From the NCBI RefSeq assembly GCF_007993755.1, contig NZ_CP042467.1:4178001-4242000 (forward strand): 64,000 bases of DNA, written 5' to 3'. Source of the stretch: Microvenator marinus. GTDB taxonomy: Bacteria; Myxococcota_A; Bradymonadia; Bradymonadales; Bradymonadaceae. Of the stretch, positions 1-8,695 are shown piece by piece. Position 1 is the stretch's first letter; the number at the start of each line of letters is the position of its first letter. A program made the position numbers and the translations under genes. Below the pieces are notes generated by a model. The model did no database searches. It was not told the origin of the DNA and saw only the letters and a program-made list of their open reading frames with translations.

Positions 1-357
1 TACGGTGATGGGGTGGTAGGTCTCCCACTTGATGTCTCCTGAGAGCGGCTCTAGCAGCCCGGAGCGACTCCAATCGCCGACACGTTCATGCGCTGCAATG
101 AATACGTCCGGGCCGTTTCCGCGAGGAATGGCGCTTGTTAGCTTGTTTGCGAAGGCGTCGTAAGGCACGGCTAGTAGACGCGCTGGGTCTTCAGCGTTTT
201 GTGCGTTCCACGCTTTGACGACCTCTTTTAGAGCCTCTTCTTCCGCCCCTCGATACGCATGCCAAATGATAAGCTCGGCCCATGCCGTGCTCGACACGAG
301 GAACGTGAGCAGAAAAGCCACCCAAAAGCTTGAGAATCGCGGAAGTAACGGCTTCAC
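1..357 (-). CDS. ABC sugar substrate-binding protein, MalE-like (3' end beyond window)
   Basis: Reading the minus strand from a GTG at 355-357 gives 119 codons open to the window edge. The start is preceded by AAAAGGA at good spacing. The N-terminus is a Sec signal peptide (basic start, hydrophobic core FWVAFLLTFLVSS, likely cut after TAWA). The mature part begins ELIIWHAYRGAEEEAL, the usual opening of MalE-type periplasmic maltose/oligosaccharide binding proteins, followed by PDVFIAAHERVGDW. The family delivers sugars to an ABC importer in the inner membrane. It lies just downstream of a GH92 mannosidase on the same strand, so it may bind the released sugars; that is inference. The permeases, if present, lie outside the window. 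Confidence 0.75.
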   Translation of the reverse strand, partial: MKPLLPRFSSFWVAFLLTFLVSSTAWAELIIWHAYRGAEEEALKEVVKAWNAQNAEDPARLLAVPYDAFANKLTSAIPRGNGPDVFIAAHERVGDWSRSGLLEPLSGDIKWETYHPITV

Positions 358-420
358 ATTTCCTTTTCGTGATGGATTTAAGGAGTTTTGCGCAAGGGTT
401 GACCCGAGTCAATCTCCGTC

Positions 421-2706
421 TCAGTCAAATGCCTCCAAGGTGTAGACGAGGTTGATGTCTTGGCCTGCGGTCGTTTCTGGGAAAGGGTCGGCAGCAACGA
501 GTTTGCCCACGGTCCGAGACGCCCCAGGCGCCTCGATGACCAAGGTCGAATCCTCAAGCCTTATGGTGATTTTTGGGAAGAGTGGGGGCATCGGTACATA
601 GGAATTGGTTCCCACAACGGGGTAGAGGCCGATCGCGCTCCACACAAACCACGCAGACATGGTGCCACCATCGTCATTTCCGGGAAGGCCATCAGGTGTT
701 GGTGTGTAGGCTGAGTACTGGATCGCTCGTGTCCATTCGGAGAGTTTGTCTAGCCGGCCGAGCGCTGCGTAATGCGACACCGAATGGATCGACGGTTGGT
801 TAGAGTGCCAGTAGTAAGGGTCAGGGAGGGCCAGCTGTGTGCGTTCCGTAATCTCAAAAAGTCGGCTCTCTTCGAAGAACTCATCCAAGGCGGCTTCCAT
901 CGTTTCCGCTCCCATCAAGTCCCTGAGACCTTCTGGGTCGTGCAGCGGGTAGAAGCGATAATGCCAGGCTGAGCCTTCCACAAAGATTCCGCTTCTCTCG
1001 TTGTACGCCGTCTTGGACCTCAGTTCGGCCCAGGAACCGTCGGCATTTCGCGGCCAGAAGAAGCCTTCGTCTTCGCGATAGATATTCTTCCAGGAGTCCG
1101 CTCGCTCCCTAAACCGCGCGCTTTCCTCGGTTAGCCCAAGGTGGTTGGTCAGCTGAGCGAGGCCATAATCAGCCACCGACCATTCGAGAGTGTTGGACGC
1201 AGCCGAGCTGAATTCGTCGGCAGGGATCCAGCCCAACTCGGCATATCTCTCGACGCCTCGGCGCGCGTCATAGCCGCCTTCGGGGGCGCTCGCGTCGGCG
1301 ACAGGTTCAAAAAGCTCCCACGCCCGTTGATAGTCTACGCCGTCCAGGCCTTTGGCCGCGCTCTCACCGAACATCACCATCGCGGGCTCTCCCTCCATAC
1401 CAGACGTGTAGGAAAGGGCTGCCGGCCATCTCGGGATAAAGCCACCGTCCTCGCCCATTCGAATCAGGCTGTTCAGCGCGTCACGTTGGGCTTCAGGGGC
1501 GATCAGAGTCCAGAGCGGATGCAGAGTTCGATAAGTATCCCAGAGTGAAAGGTCGGTAAAATAACGCCCCTCGGTGAGTTCATGGAGCTCGCCGTTTAGG
1601 CCTCGGTACCGCCCCGCCTCATCAAGCCGTGTGGGCATTCGAAAGCAGTTGTAGAGGGCTGTGTAGAAGAGAGTGCGCTCAAGCTCTTCGCCGCCTTCCA
1701 CTAGAACCCGTGAGAGTAGTTCTTTCCACGCAGACTCTGTGGTTTCTAGCAACTCATCTCGTGACGTGGCTTCGAGCCGGTTTTCGCGAGCCTGTTCCAT
1801 GCTCTGAAACGAGATTCCGACCTTGAGAACCACCTCATCACCTGAAAATACAAGTCTGGCCGGGGCGTCTACACCACTTGCTACTGCCGACCATTGGCTG
1901 GCTTCGTCATCCCAAATCTCAACGCTTTCGGGTGTTTCCGACAATTCGATCGAGGCCCAGAGAGTGAATGGGCGGGTGCGCCCTACGTAGCTGCCGCGGT
2001 ACGTCAACTCGGTCTCAAATGTTGTGCCGTCCACGCTCCACGTTGCTGCCTCTACGCCAGAGTCCTTGAGCGAAGAGGTAGGGTCGATGAGCACGATATT
2101 GTCCTCACCAGCCTCGCCGAATGTGTAGTGATGAATCGCACTTCGGATGCCCGCGACGAGTTCAACTCCGACCTCGCCCTCATCTAGTTCTGAGCGGTAC
2201 CACCCAGGCCCCGCGGCCTGGTTTTGGTGCGTGGCGTACCACGAGCGATAGGGCCGTTCTGAGACCTCGCGTGTTGTTGGCAGGACGCGAAGGTTTCCGT
2301 AGTCTGCCACGCCAGTACCCACGAAATGCAGGTGCGAGAACCCACGGGTGTTCGGGTCTTGAGCGCGGTAGCCCGAAAAACGGTCGATCAAAGTCGAGTA
2401 GTTGGAGCCTTCGGACGTATCGGGTCCTACACGGACCATGCCGAGTGGCGCTTGTGCCGCGGGGGTTAGTCCGCCGTACGCAAACCCAAGTCCGCCCGTG
2501 CCAATGAAGGGATCCACGTAGTCGAGCATGGTGTCCGGTGTGACCGGCTCGAGTGGCTCTCCGAGGTCAGATTCTTCTCCGAAGTCTGGTTGCCAATCGC
2601 CGAGGTCAGCGGGCGCGATATCTGGGAACGAAACGCTCTCGGGTTCGGAACATCCGGCAAGTACAAGGCCGAGGAGAAGGGCGCGCAGACTATGGGATGA
2701 GGACAT
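421..2706 (-). CDS. GH92 family alpha-mannosidase, lipoprotein
   Basis: 761 residues. The N-terminus has a lipoprotein signal (LLLGLVLAGC, lipidated Cys about residue 19). The body shows glycoside hydrolase family 92 hallmarks: YVDPFIGTGG near the start, FSHLHFVGTG, LSLWDTYRTLHPL, GEPAMVMFGESAAKG and the C-terminal GNDDGGTMSAWFVWSA at about residue 676. GH92 enzymes are calcium-dependent exo-acting alpha-mannosidases that trim N-glycan or other mannosides; length matches the family. Its start overlaps the end of the upstream extensin-like gene by 17 bp, so the two are probably co-transcribed, and a MalE-like binding protein follows. Substrate linkage cannot be read from the sequence. Confidence 0.93.
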   Translation of the reverse strand: MSSSHSLRALLLGLVLAGCSEPESVSFPDIAPADLGDWQPDFGEESDLGEPLEPVTPDTMLDYVDPFIGTGGLGFAYGGLTPAAQAPLGMVRVGPDTSEGSNYSTLIDRFSGYRAQDPNTRGFSHLHFVGTGVADYGNLRVLPTTREVSERPYRSWYATHQNQAAGPGWYRSELDEGEVGVELVAGIRSAIHHYTFGEAGEDNIVLIDPTSSLKDSGVEAATWSVDGTTFETELTYRGSYVGRTRPFTLWASIELSETPESVEIWDDEASQWSAVASGVDAPARLVFSGDEVVLKVGISFQSMEQARENRLEATSRDELLETTESAWKELLSRVLVEGGEELERTLFYTALYNCFRMPTRLDEAGRYRGLNGELHELTEGRYFTDLSLWDTYRTLHPLWTLIAPEAQRDALNSLIRMGEDGGFIPRWPAALSYTSGMEGEPAMVMFGESAAKGLDGVDYQRAWELFEPVADASAPEGGYDARRGVERYAELGWIPADEFSSAASNTLEWSVADYGLAQLTNHLGLTEESARFRERADSWKNIYREDEGFFWPRNADGSWAELRSKTAYNERSGIFVEGSAWHYRFYPLHDPEGLRDLMGAETMEAALDEFFEESRLFEITERTQLALPDPYYWHSNQPSIHSVSHYAALGRLDKLSEWTRAIQYSAYTPTPDGLPGNDDGGTMSAWFVWSAIGLYPVVGTNSYVPMPPLFPKITIRLEDSTLVIEAPGASRTVGKLVAADPFPETTAGQDINLVYTLEAFD

Positions 2707-3322
2707 CGATATACCTTGAGGGTGACATGTCTAGGTGCAGGTGGTCATCGTGGCCCTGGTTTCCCGGGCCGAGAATGATGCGAAAGATATCAGGACGCGA
2801 AGCCAGTGCCCGGGTTAACTCAGCAAAAAAGACGGCCCCGTTACCGAACCAATCGCGCTTTACATAAAACGTCTTTGATTGGCCGTTTGGCAGGTTGAAC
2901 GTAAATCCGGAGACGTCAATCGCGTTGGCAAACGCGTGTTCGCTGAGCGTATTGCCCCCACGAATCGGTCTGCAGTTTAGGGTTCCCATATGGTGAAGTT
3001 TGGCCGGGGCCACGCCCATCGTGCGTTTGCCGACTTCGGCCACGAGGAGCTCGAAGTGAATGAGTTTTTCGCGAAAGAACGGATTGACCTTAACGGGGCT
3101 CGCGTAGGGAATCGTGGTGCCTTCGTAATCCACGAGAAGCATGACTGGGCATTTGGTCTTTCCTGAGTACTTTCGAGACTCGTTGTCGAGCGGGTATTCC
3201 TCGGATTGCACGGGTGCCATCCAAGTAGCCTTTTGAGGTGTCGCGCAGCCGAGGGAGCCGAGGAGACTCAAAATAAAGAGGCTGGTTGCCTTGACAAATT
3301 TTATTTTGCAAATGAGATTCAT
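2690..3322 (-). CDS. Extensin-like C-terminal domain lipoprotein (LAS/M15-type fold)
   Basis: 210 residues from ATG at 3322; a TTG six bases upstream is an alternative. A lipoprotein signal (SLFILSLLGSLGC) is followed by a domain with LSEHAFANAIDVSGF and HDDHLHLDMS, the conserved zinc-ligand pattern of the extensin-like/LAS metallopeptidase group (SEHxxxxAIDV and HxxHxH). Members are often assigned to peptidoglycan peptide cleavage, but many are uncharacterised. It probably acts in the periplasm. Its 3' end overlaps the GH92 gene by 17 bp. Its first codons overlap the Fur-like promoter of the divergent fbpA gene, so iron may influence both; this is inference. Confidence 0.8.
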   Translation of the reverse strand: MNLICKIKFVKATSLFILSLLGSLGCATPQKATWMAPVQSEEYPLDNESRKYSGKTKCPVMLLVDYEGTTIPYASPVKVNPFFREKLIHFELLVAEVGKRTMGVAPAKLHHMGTLNCRPIRGGNTLSEHAFANAIDVSGFTFNLPNGQSKTFYVKRDWFGNGAVFFAELTRALASRPDIFRIILGPGNQGHDDHLHLDMSPSRYIDVLIP

Positions 3323-3326
3323 TTTC
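3291..3326 (+). promoter_or_regulatory. Candidate sigma70 promoter with overlapping Fur-box-like operator for fbpA
   Basis: TTGACA at 3291-3296 and TGAGAT at 3313-3318 are 16 bp apart. The 19-mer at 3308-3326 matches the classical Fur box (GATAATGATAATCATTATC) at 14 of 19 positions by direct comparison and contains the perfect inverted repeat AAATGA-GAT-TCATTT. It overlaps the -10 element, as expected for repression by iron-loaded Fur, and precedes an iron-binding protein gene. It also covers the start codon of the divergent extensin-like gene. Confidence 0.6.
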
Positions 3327-3364
3327 AATTTGGGCAGCGGGCTAAGGTTCGCGATGGAGAAACT

Positions 3365-4411
3365 ATGAGTAAATTACTAGTGATGTTGAGTCTACTCGCG
3401 TTGGTCGGGTGCAAGGATAAACCAGTTGAGCCAGAAGTGGCTACCCAGACAGCTGGTGGCGAAGAGACTAAGCCGGTCAAACAAACAGTCACCCTCTACT
3501 CGGGCCGCAGCGAGGCTCTCGTCTCGCCGGTCATCGCAAAATTTGAGGAAGAGACGGGCATCGACGTTGAGGTCAAATACGGCTCTTCGGGTGAGCTTGC
3601 CGGAACCCTTTTGGAAGAAGGCGAGCGTTCGAGTGCGGATGTCTTTTGGGCTCAGGATGCTCAGACATTGGGTGTGTTGACGGAAAAAGGTCTCTTGGCA
3701 CCCATGCCGGAGAGTGTGCTCGCAAAGTCGGAATCACCTTATAAAGCACCGAACAAAGATTGGGTTGCCACAAGTGGTCGAGCTCGCGTGCTCGTCTACA
3801 ACACTGAGAAGGTCAAGGCCGAAGACCTGCCAAAAACGGTGGAAGAATTGACCGACGCTAAGTGGAAAGGTCGCGTGGGCTGGGCCCCTGAGAATGCGTC
3901 ATTCCAGGCTTTTGTGGCAGCGATGATCGAGCTCAAAGGCGCCGAAGAGACGCAAAAATGGCTTGAAGGTATGGTCGCTAACGAGCCAAAGGCGTATCCG
4001 AAGAACACGCCAGCTGTGCTCGCGACAGGCAAGGGCGAGGTGGATGTTGCTCTGGTCAATCACTACTACCTCTACAGGGTGAAGGCCGAGCAAGGACAAG
4101 AGTTCCCGGCTGAAAACTACTACTTTAAGAATGGTGCGGCTGAGTCGCTCATCAACGTGTCCGGTATGGCCATGTTGAAGACGGCGAAGAACACAGAACC
4201 CGCACAGAAGCTTGTCGAGTACCTATTGGACAAGACCGCACAAGAACATTTCGCGAACGAAACCCACGAGTTTCCCGCGGCAGCAGGTGTTGAGGCTTCG
4301 GCCAAATTGCCTCCGATGAACACGCTCAACGCGCCTGCGCTCGACGTGGCGAAGCTCTCGAATCTTGAGAAGACCGTTGAGCTCCTGAAGGCTTCTAAAG
4401 CACTTCCCTAG
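3365..4411 (+). CDS. fbpA: Fe(III) ABC transporter substrate-binding lipoprotein, FbpA/IdiA type
   Basis: 348 residues. ATG at 3365 has GGAG six bases upstream; an ORF open further upstream is rejected because this start directly opens a lipoprotein signal (LLVMLSLLALVGC, Cys16). The mature protein begins VTLYSGRSEALVSPVI, typical of the iron-binding class, and VNHYYLYRVK carries the paired tyrosines (about 234/235) that ligate ferric iron in FbpA-type proteins. Family role: capture Fe3+ in the periplasm for an ABC importer. It is followed after 12 bp by a two-domain permease. The Fur-like site upstream supports iron regulation. Confidence 0.88.
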   Translation: MSKLLVMLSLLALVGCKDKPVEPEVATQTAGGEETKPVKQTVTLYSGRSEALVSPVIAKFEEETGIDVEVKYGSSGELAGTLLEEGERSSADVFWAQDAQTLGVLTEKGLLAPMPESVLAKSESPYKAPNKDWVATSGRARVLVYNTEKVKAEDLPKTVEELTDAKWKGRVGWAPENASFQAFVAAMIELKGAEETQKWLEGMVANEPKAYPKNTPAVLATGKGEVDVALVNHYYLYRVKAEQGQEFPAENYYFKNGAAESLINVSGMAMLKTAKNTEPAQKLVEYLLDKTAQEHFANETHEFPAAAGVEASAKLPPMNTLNAPALDVAKLSNLEKTVELLKASKALP

Positions 4412-4423
4412 GCGATTAACCGC

Positions 4424-5986
4424 TTGAAGTCCCACCACGACAAACATCCCTTCTTGCACCTAATGGGTGGCATGGTCGCCCTGGCCATGCTTTTGCCTTT
4501 GGGGTGGCTTGCGCTCTACGCCCTCGAGCTCTGGGACACGGCAGCTTCAAGTGTGCTCTCCGACTCAAGCACCCTGCAAGCGTTGTGGAACGGACTTTCA
4601 CTGGCTCTGGCCGTGGCTGCAACCTGTGTGGTCATCGCGGTTCCTCTGGCGTGGTTGACCCACGCGACTGACATGCCGTTTCGAAAGTTCTTTCGGGTGG
4701 CGCTGAATCTACCTTTGGCGGTTCCTTCGTACGTCAGTGGATTTGTGGTGGTGGCCGCAGCTGGGCCGAGAGGTTGGATTCAGGAGGTGGTTGAGCCGCT
4801 CGGAATCCAGATGCCTGAGGTTTATGGATTCAATGGCGCATACCTCGCACTCCTCTTTACGTTTCCCTACGTGTTGATTCCGCTTCAGGCGGCTCTCGGG
4901 CGCATGGATTCAAGGGTTTGGGAGGCGGCGAGGAGTCTCGGGTCGTCTCCAGTTCGGGCGTTCTTCACCGTGGTCTTGCCAAATCTTCGTGGTGCCATCG
5001 GTGCCGGGGCGTTGATGGTCGCGCTCTATGTGATGAGTGATTTTGGTGCCGTTTCGCTCTTGCGATTTAAGAGTCTGAGCTATGTGATTTACGTGCGATA
5101 TCAGTCGCTTTTCGACAAAGACGAGGCGGTCTTTCTGGCGCTGATTTTGGCCATGGTAGCCATTTGTTTTGTGCTCGTTTATCGCGTCATTCGCGGGTCT
5201 CAAGCGGGGAGTTCAAAGGGCGTTGTACAGCGATGGTCCACGGTGGAGCTGGGTGTTTGGCGCTGGCCTGCATTCGCGTTCTCCTGTCTGGTCACTGCGG
5301 TGGGTGTGGGCCTTCCGGTTTTGACGGTTGGAATCTGGCTCGTTCGTGGCTTGAAGCTTGGAAATGAGATCGGTGGGCTTGCAACCTACGCGTGGTCAAC
5401 GCTCTGGATTGGGCTCGTCGCGGCCGTGATTACGGTGCTCATCGCTCTTGGTCCGGCACTCTTGGAGCGTCACGGAAACCCGCATGCTTCAAGGGTGGTT
5501 CACCTCTCGAGTCACGTGGGCTACGCGCTGCCCGGCATTGTGGTGGCGCTATCGCTGGTCTTTTTCTCGATTCGATTTGCTGGGCCATTTTACCAGACCG
5601 CCCCGATGCTGATTTTTGCGTACGTGGTGCTCTTCTTACCACTCGCACTCGGGGCCGTAGAAGACGGCTTGCGTGGCCAAAACCCGAGGTTCTACGATGC
5701 GGCGAGGAGCCTCGGCTCGTCTCCTTTACGCGCGTGGACGCGTGTGATTATTCCAGGTCTCAAAGGGGCTGTCGTGGCCGGGTTTTTGATCGTCTTTATG
5801 TCGGTCATCAAGGAGCTCCCAGCCACGCTATTACTCAGTCCGCTCGATTTTGGCTCGCTCGCCACTCGGATTTGGTCGCTCACCGAAGAGGCCTTCTTCA
5901 CCGCTGCGGCGCCTCCCGTGCTCCTGCTCCTGCTCATGGCGAGCCTGGCCCTGATTCCCAGAACGGATTCAGGGGTTGCTCGATAG
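4424..5986 (+). CDS. fbpB: Fe(III) ABC transporter permease, FbpB type (fused double permease)
   Basis: 520 residues of alternating hydrophobic helices in two homologous halves. Each half has the cytoplasmic EAA loop that docks the ATPase: EAARSLGSSPVRAFF about residue 166 and DAARSLGSSPLRAW about residue 425. The two-halves arrangement is standard for FbpB/ThiP-like importers. The start is TTG at 4424 with no strong Shine-Dalgarno, so the exact N-terminus is uncertain (ATG at 4463 is possible). Twelve bases separate it from fbpA, so an operon is likely. No FbpC ATPase follows; the next gene is an epimerase. Confidence 0.85.
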   Translation: MKSHHDKHPFLHLMGGMVALAMLLPLGWLALYALELWDTAASSVLSDSSTLQALWNGLSLALAVAATCVVIAVPLAWLTHATDMPFRKFFRVALNLPLAVPSYVSGFVVVAAAGPRGWIQEVVEPLGIQMPEVYGFNGAYLALLFTFPYVLIPLQAALGRMDSRVWEAARSLGSSPVRAFFTVVLPNLRGAIGAGALMVALYVMSDFGAVSLLRFKSLSYVIYVRYQSLFDKDEAVFLALILAMVAICFVLVYRVIRGSQAGSSKGVVQRWSTVELGVWRWPAFAFSCLVTAVGVGLPVLTVGIWLVRGLKLGNEIGGLATYAWSTLWIGLVAAVITVLIALGPALLERHGNPHASRVVHLSSHVGYALPGIVVALSLVFFSIRFAGPFYQTAPMLIFAYVVLFLPLALGAVEDGLRGQNPRFYDAARSLGSSPLRAWTRVIIPGLKGAVVAGFLIVFMSVIKELPATLLLSPLDFGSLATRIWSLTEEAFFTAAAPPVLLLLLMASLALIPRTDSGVAR

Positions 5987-6029
5987 AGAAGTGTGTGTAC
6001 GGTGGGCGTATCAGAGCTGGAGATGACGG

Positions 6030-6983
6030 ATGAAAATTCTATTGACGGGCGGCGCGGGATTCATTGGTTCTGCGGTACTTGTAGCGCTTTTGAAGCGTGG
6101 TGAAGAAGTCGTGGTGGTGGATGCGTTTGAAGAGACGCTCTACCCGAGGTGGCGAAAGGAAAAGAACCTGGAGTGGGCGCGGACGTTTGGGGATTTTGAG
6201 TTCCACGAAGTAGATATTCGGGATGCTGATTCGATGAGCGCTCTTGTCACGCCTGAGCTCAACGCGATCATTCACCTGGCAGCGGTTGCTGGCGTCAGGC
6301 CTTCGATTGAAAAGGCGCCTCTCTATTTTGATATTAACGTCACGGCTACGTCACTATTGCTTGAACTCGGGCGAAAGGCCGGGCTTGAGCGGTTTGTCTT
6401 GGCGAGCAGCTCTTCGGTTTATGGAAACAATACCAAGGTTCCCTTTGCCGAGACGGACGATGTGAGCAACCCCATCAGTCCTTACGCGGCCAGCAAATAT
6501 GCGCTTGAAGTCCTGTCCAAGACGCACGTTAACTTGCACGGTGGGCACGTATCGTGCCTTCGATTCTTCACCGTTTATGGACCTCGTCAGCGGCCTGAAA
6601 TGGCCATGCATAAGTTCATGGACCTGATCGCGAAGGGTGAGGCGGTACCGATGTTTGGTGATGGAAGGACCGCTCGTGACTACACGTATATCGACGATAT
6701 CGTGAGCGGGGTCATCGCGACCTTGGACAGGCCGGACGGGTTTAAGGTCTATAATTTGGGTGGCGATAGGGTGGTTCACTTGGACGAACTCATCGCGACT
6801 ATCGGCAGGATTGTTGGGCGCGAGCCCGTAATTCAGAAGCTCCCGATGCAGCCCGGTGATGTGCCGCTCACCAACGCGGACCTGACGATTTCGAGGGCGG
6901 AGCTCGGCTACGATCCGCAGACCACGCTTGAGGCTGGCCTTGAGGCGATGTGGCAATGGTATCAGACGTTTGAAGTCAGATAG
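6030..6983 (+). CDS. Extended SDR nucleotide-sugar epimerase (UDP-glucuronate 4-epimerase-like)
   Basis: 317 residues, cytoplasmic. The NAD-binding GGAGFIGS is at 7-14, IHLAAVAGVRPS at about 81-92, the catalytic Ser run at 126-129, and YAASK at 152-156 supplies the catalytic Tyr and Lys. This layout belongs to the extended short-chain dehydrogenases acting on nucleotide sugars; VAGVRPSIEKP-like sequence and ARDYTYIDDIV resemble UDP-glucuronate 4-epimerases (CapI/GalE-like), so it may feed surface polysaccharide synthesis. GGAG lies upstream of the ATG. It is not obviously linked in function to the iron transporter 44 bp upstream. Exact substrate is unknown. Confidence 0.82.
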   Translation: MKILLTGGAGFIGSAVLVALLKRGEEVVVVDAFEETLYPRWRKEKNLEWARTFGDFEFHEVDIRDADSMSALVTPELNAIIHLAAVAGVRPSIEKAPLYFDINVTATSLLLELGRKAGLERFVLASSSSVYGNNTKVPFAETDDVSNPISPYAASKYALEVLSKTHVNLHGGHVSCLRFFTVYGPRQRPEMAMHKFMDLIAKGEAVPMFGDGRTARDYTYIDDIVSGVIATLDRPDGFKVYNLGGDRVVHLDELIATIGRIVGREPVIQKLPMQPGDVPLTNADLTISRAELGYDPQTTLEAGLEAMWQWYQTFEVR

Positions 6984-7033
6984 ACGCCTCGTTGCGTCTC
7001 TGCTAGCCTCCGCGCGCCTGAGCCTCAGGCTCC

Positions 7034-8695
7034 ATGCCAAAGCCCCTTGGAACCCCCATGAGTGACGCAAACGCGAAAAAGATAGCCAAAGAAGTCCACC
7101 GTCGCCGTACGTTTGCGATTATCTCGCACCCGGATGCCGGTAAGACGACCATGACCGAGAAGCTCCTTCTCTACGGGGGGGCGATTCACCTTGCGGGAAG
7201 TGTGAAGTCGAGGCGTGCCGCCAAACATGCGGTCTCGGACTGGATGGAGCTCGAGCAGCAGCGCGGAATTTCCGTGACCTCTTCGGTCCTGCAGTTTCCC
7301 TACAAGAATTACGCGATCAACCTTTTGGACACACCAGGCCACGCGGATTTCTCGGAAGATACGTATCGTACGCTTGCGGCTGCGGATGCGGCCGTGATGC
7401 TTATTGACGTGGCGAAAGGTGTGGAGCCTCAGACCGAGAAGCTCTTTAAAGTTTGCCGGATGCGAAAGCTGCCGATCTTCACGTTCGTCAACAAGATGGA
7501 CCGCGAGGGGCGAAACCCACTTGAGCTTCTCGAGGAGATCGAGAATCTGCTCGGCATCAAGTCCTACCCGATCAACTGGCCAATCGGCATGGGTAAGGCG
7601 TTCAAAGGTGTTTGGGACCGCGCCGGTCAGAAGGCGCTCCTTTTCGATTCGGGTGGGCACCACGGCGAAGCTCGTGTTGATATCAAAGAGTCTACGCTCG
7701 ACGATCCGTTGCTCCTCAATACGCTTGGGCCTGTGCGTCTGCAGGAGCTCAAAGACGAAGTTGAGCTTTTGGATATTGCTGGTGATGAGTTCAGTTTGGA
7801 ACAGGTTCGAAATGGTGAGCTGACCCCTGTATTCTTCGGGTCGGCGATGACGAACTTCGGTATCGAGCCTTTCCTTGAGGCCTTTGTGGAGATGGCTCCG
7901 GGGCCAGACGAAGTTAGGGTCAAGCAGGTAGACCCGACCCGACCCGAGTTTTCAGGGTTTGTTTTCAAGATTCAGGCGAATATGAACCCGGCACACCGTG
8001 ACCGTCTGGCGTTCATCCGAATCATGTCGGGCAGATTTGAGCGTGATATGCAGGCGAAGCTCGCGCGTGAAAACCGCCAGATCAAACTCGCCTATCCACA
8101 GACGATGATGGCGCAAGACCGCGAGACCGTAGAAGAGGCCTATGCCGGTGATATCATCGGTCTTTACGATCCGGGCACCTTTCGGATTGGAGATACGATT
8201 TACACCGGTGAGGCGGTGGAGTTTACGGATATCCCGCGCTTTAGTCCGGAGCATTTTGCGATCGTCGAAATCAAAGACGCCCTCAAGCGCAAACAACTCA
8301 CCAAGGGCCTCGACCAGCTCGCCGAAGAAGGCGCCATTCAGGTCTTCAAACAACCCTACCTTGGGGAGAAGGACACGATTGTGGGTGCAGTGGGTCAGCT
8401 GCAGTTTGAGGTGCTGAAGTTTCGGCTCGAGAAGGAATACAACGCTGTGGTGCAGCTTCGCCCGCTTTTGTTCCAGCACGCTCGGTGGGTGGATGGCGAA
8501 GGCTTTGAACAGCAAAAATTCGAGCGCCAAGACTACACCAAAGTACTTTTGGACCGAGACGATAATCCCATCATCTTGTTTAGAAATGACTGGGCTCTGA
8601 ACTATTGTAAGGGTCAGTACCCCGACTTGAGATTCTTGCCGAACCCTCCCGGGACACCTGGGCTCGAGCAGCTCCACGGAAAGTTTGACCTTTGA
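7034..8695 (+). CDS. prfC: Peptide chain release factor 3 (RF3 GTPase)
   Basis: 553 residues. It has the translational GTPase motifs in order: SHPDAGKTT (G1, 31-39), RGISVTSSV (switch I), DTPGHADFSEDTYR (G3, 99 onward) and NKMDRE (G4, 153-156). The insert ELEQQRGISVTSSV and the long C-terminal domain match RF3 rather than EF-G. RF3 removes RF1/RF2 from ribosomes after peptide release. E. coli RF3 is 529 residues; an internal ATG at 7058 would give a closer length, and neither start has a clear Shine-Dalgarno. The stop overlaps the TTG start of the next gene (TTGA), so the three downstream genes are probably one operon. Confidence 0.95.
   Translation: MPKPLGTPMSDANAKKIAKEVHRRRTFAIISHPDAGKTTMTEKLLLYGGAIHLAGSVKSRRAAKHAVSDWMELEQQRGISVTSSVLQFPYKNYAINLLDTPGHADFSEDTYRTLAAADAAVMLIDVAKGVEPQTEKLFKVCRMRKLPIFTFVNKMDREGRNPLELLEEIENLLGIKSYPINWPIGMGKAFKGVWDRAGQKALLFDSGGHHGEARVDIKESTLDDPLLLNTLGPVRLQELKDEVELLDIAGDEFSLEQVRNGELTPVFFGSAMTNFGIEPFLEAFVEMAPGPDEVRVKQVDPTRPEFSGFVFKIQANMNPAHRDRLAFIRIMSGRFERDMQAKLARENRQIKLAYPQTMMAQDRETVEEAYAGDIIGLYDPGTFRIGDTIYTGEAVEFTDIPRFSPEHFAIVEIKDALKRKQLTKGLDQLAEEGAIQVFKQPYLGEKDTIVGAVGQLQFEVLKFRLEKEYNAVVQLRPLLFQHARWVDGEGFEQQKFERQDYTKVLLDRDDNPIILFRNDWALNYCKGQYPDLRFLPNPPGTPGLEQLHGKFDL

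Noticed and set aside
6354-7070. 238-codon minus-strand ORF over the epimerase gene
   Set aside because: Shadow ORF with high Arg content and no domain; the plus-strand SDR motifs are clear.
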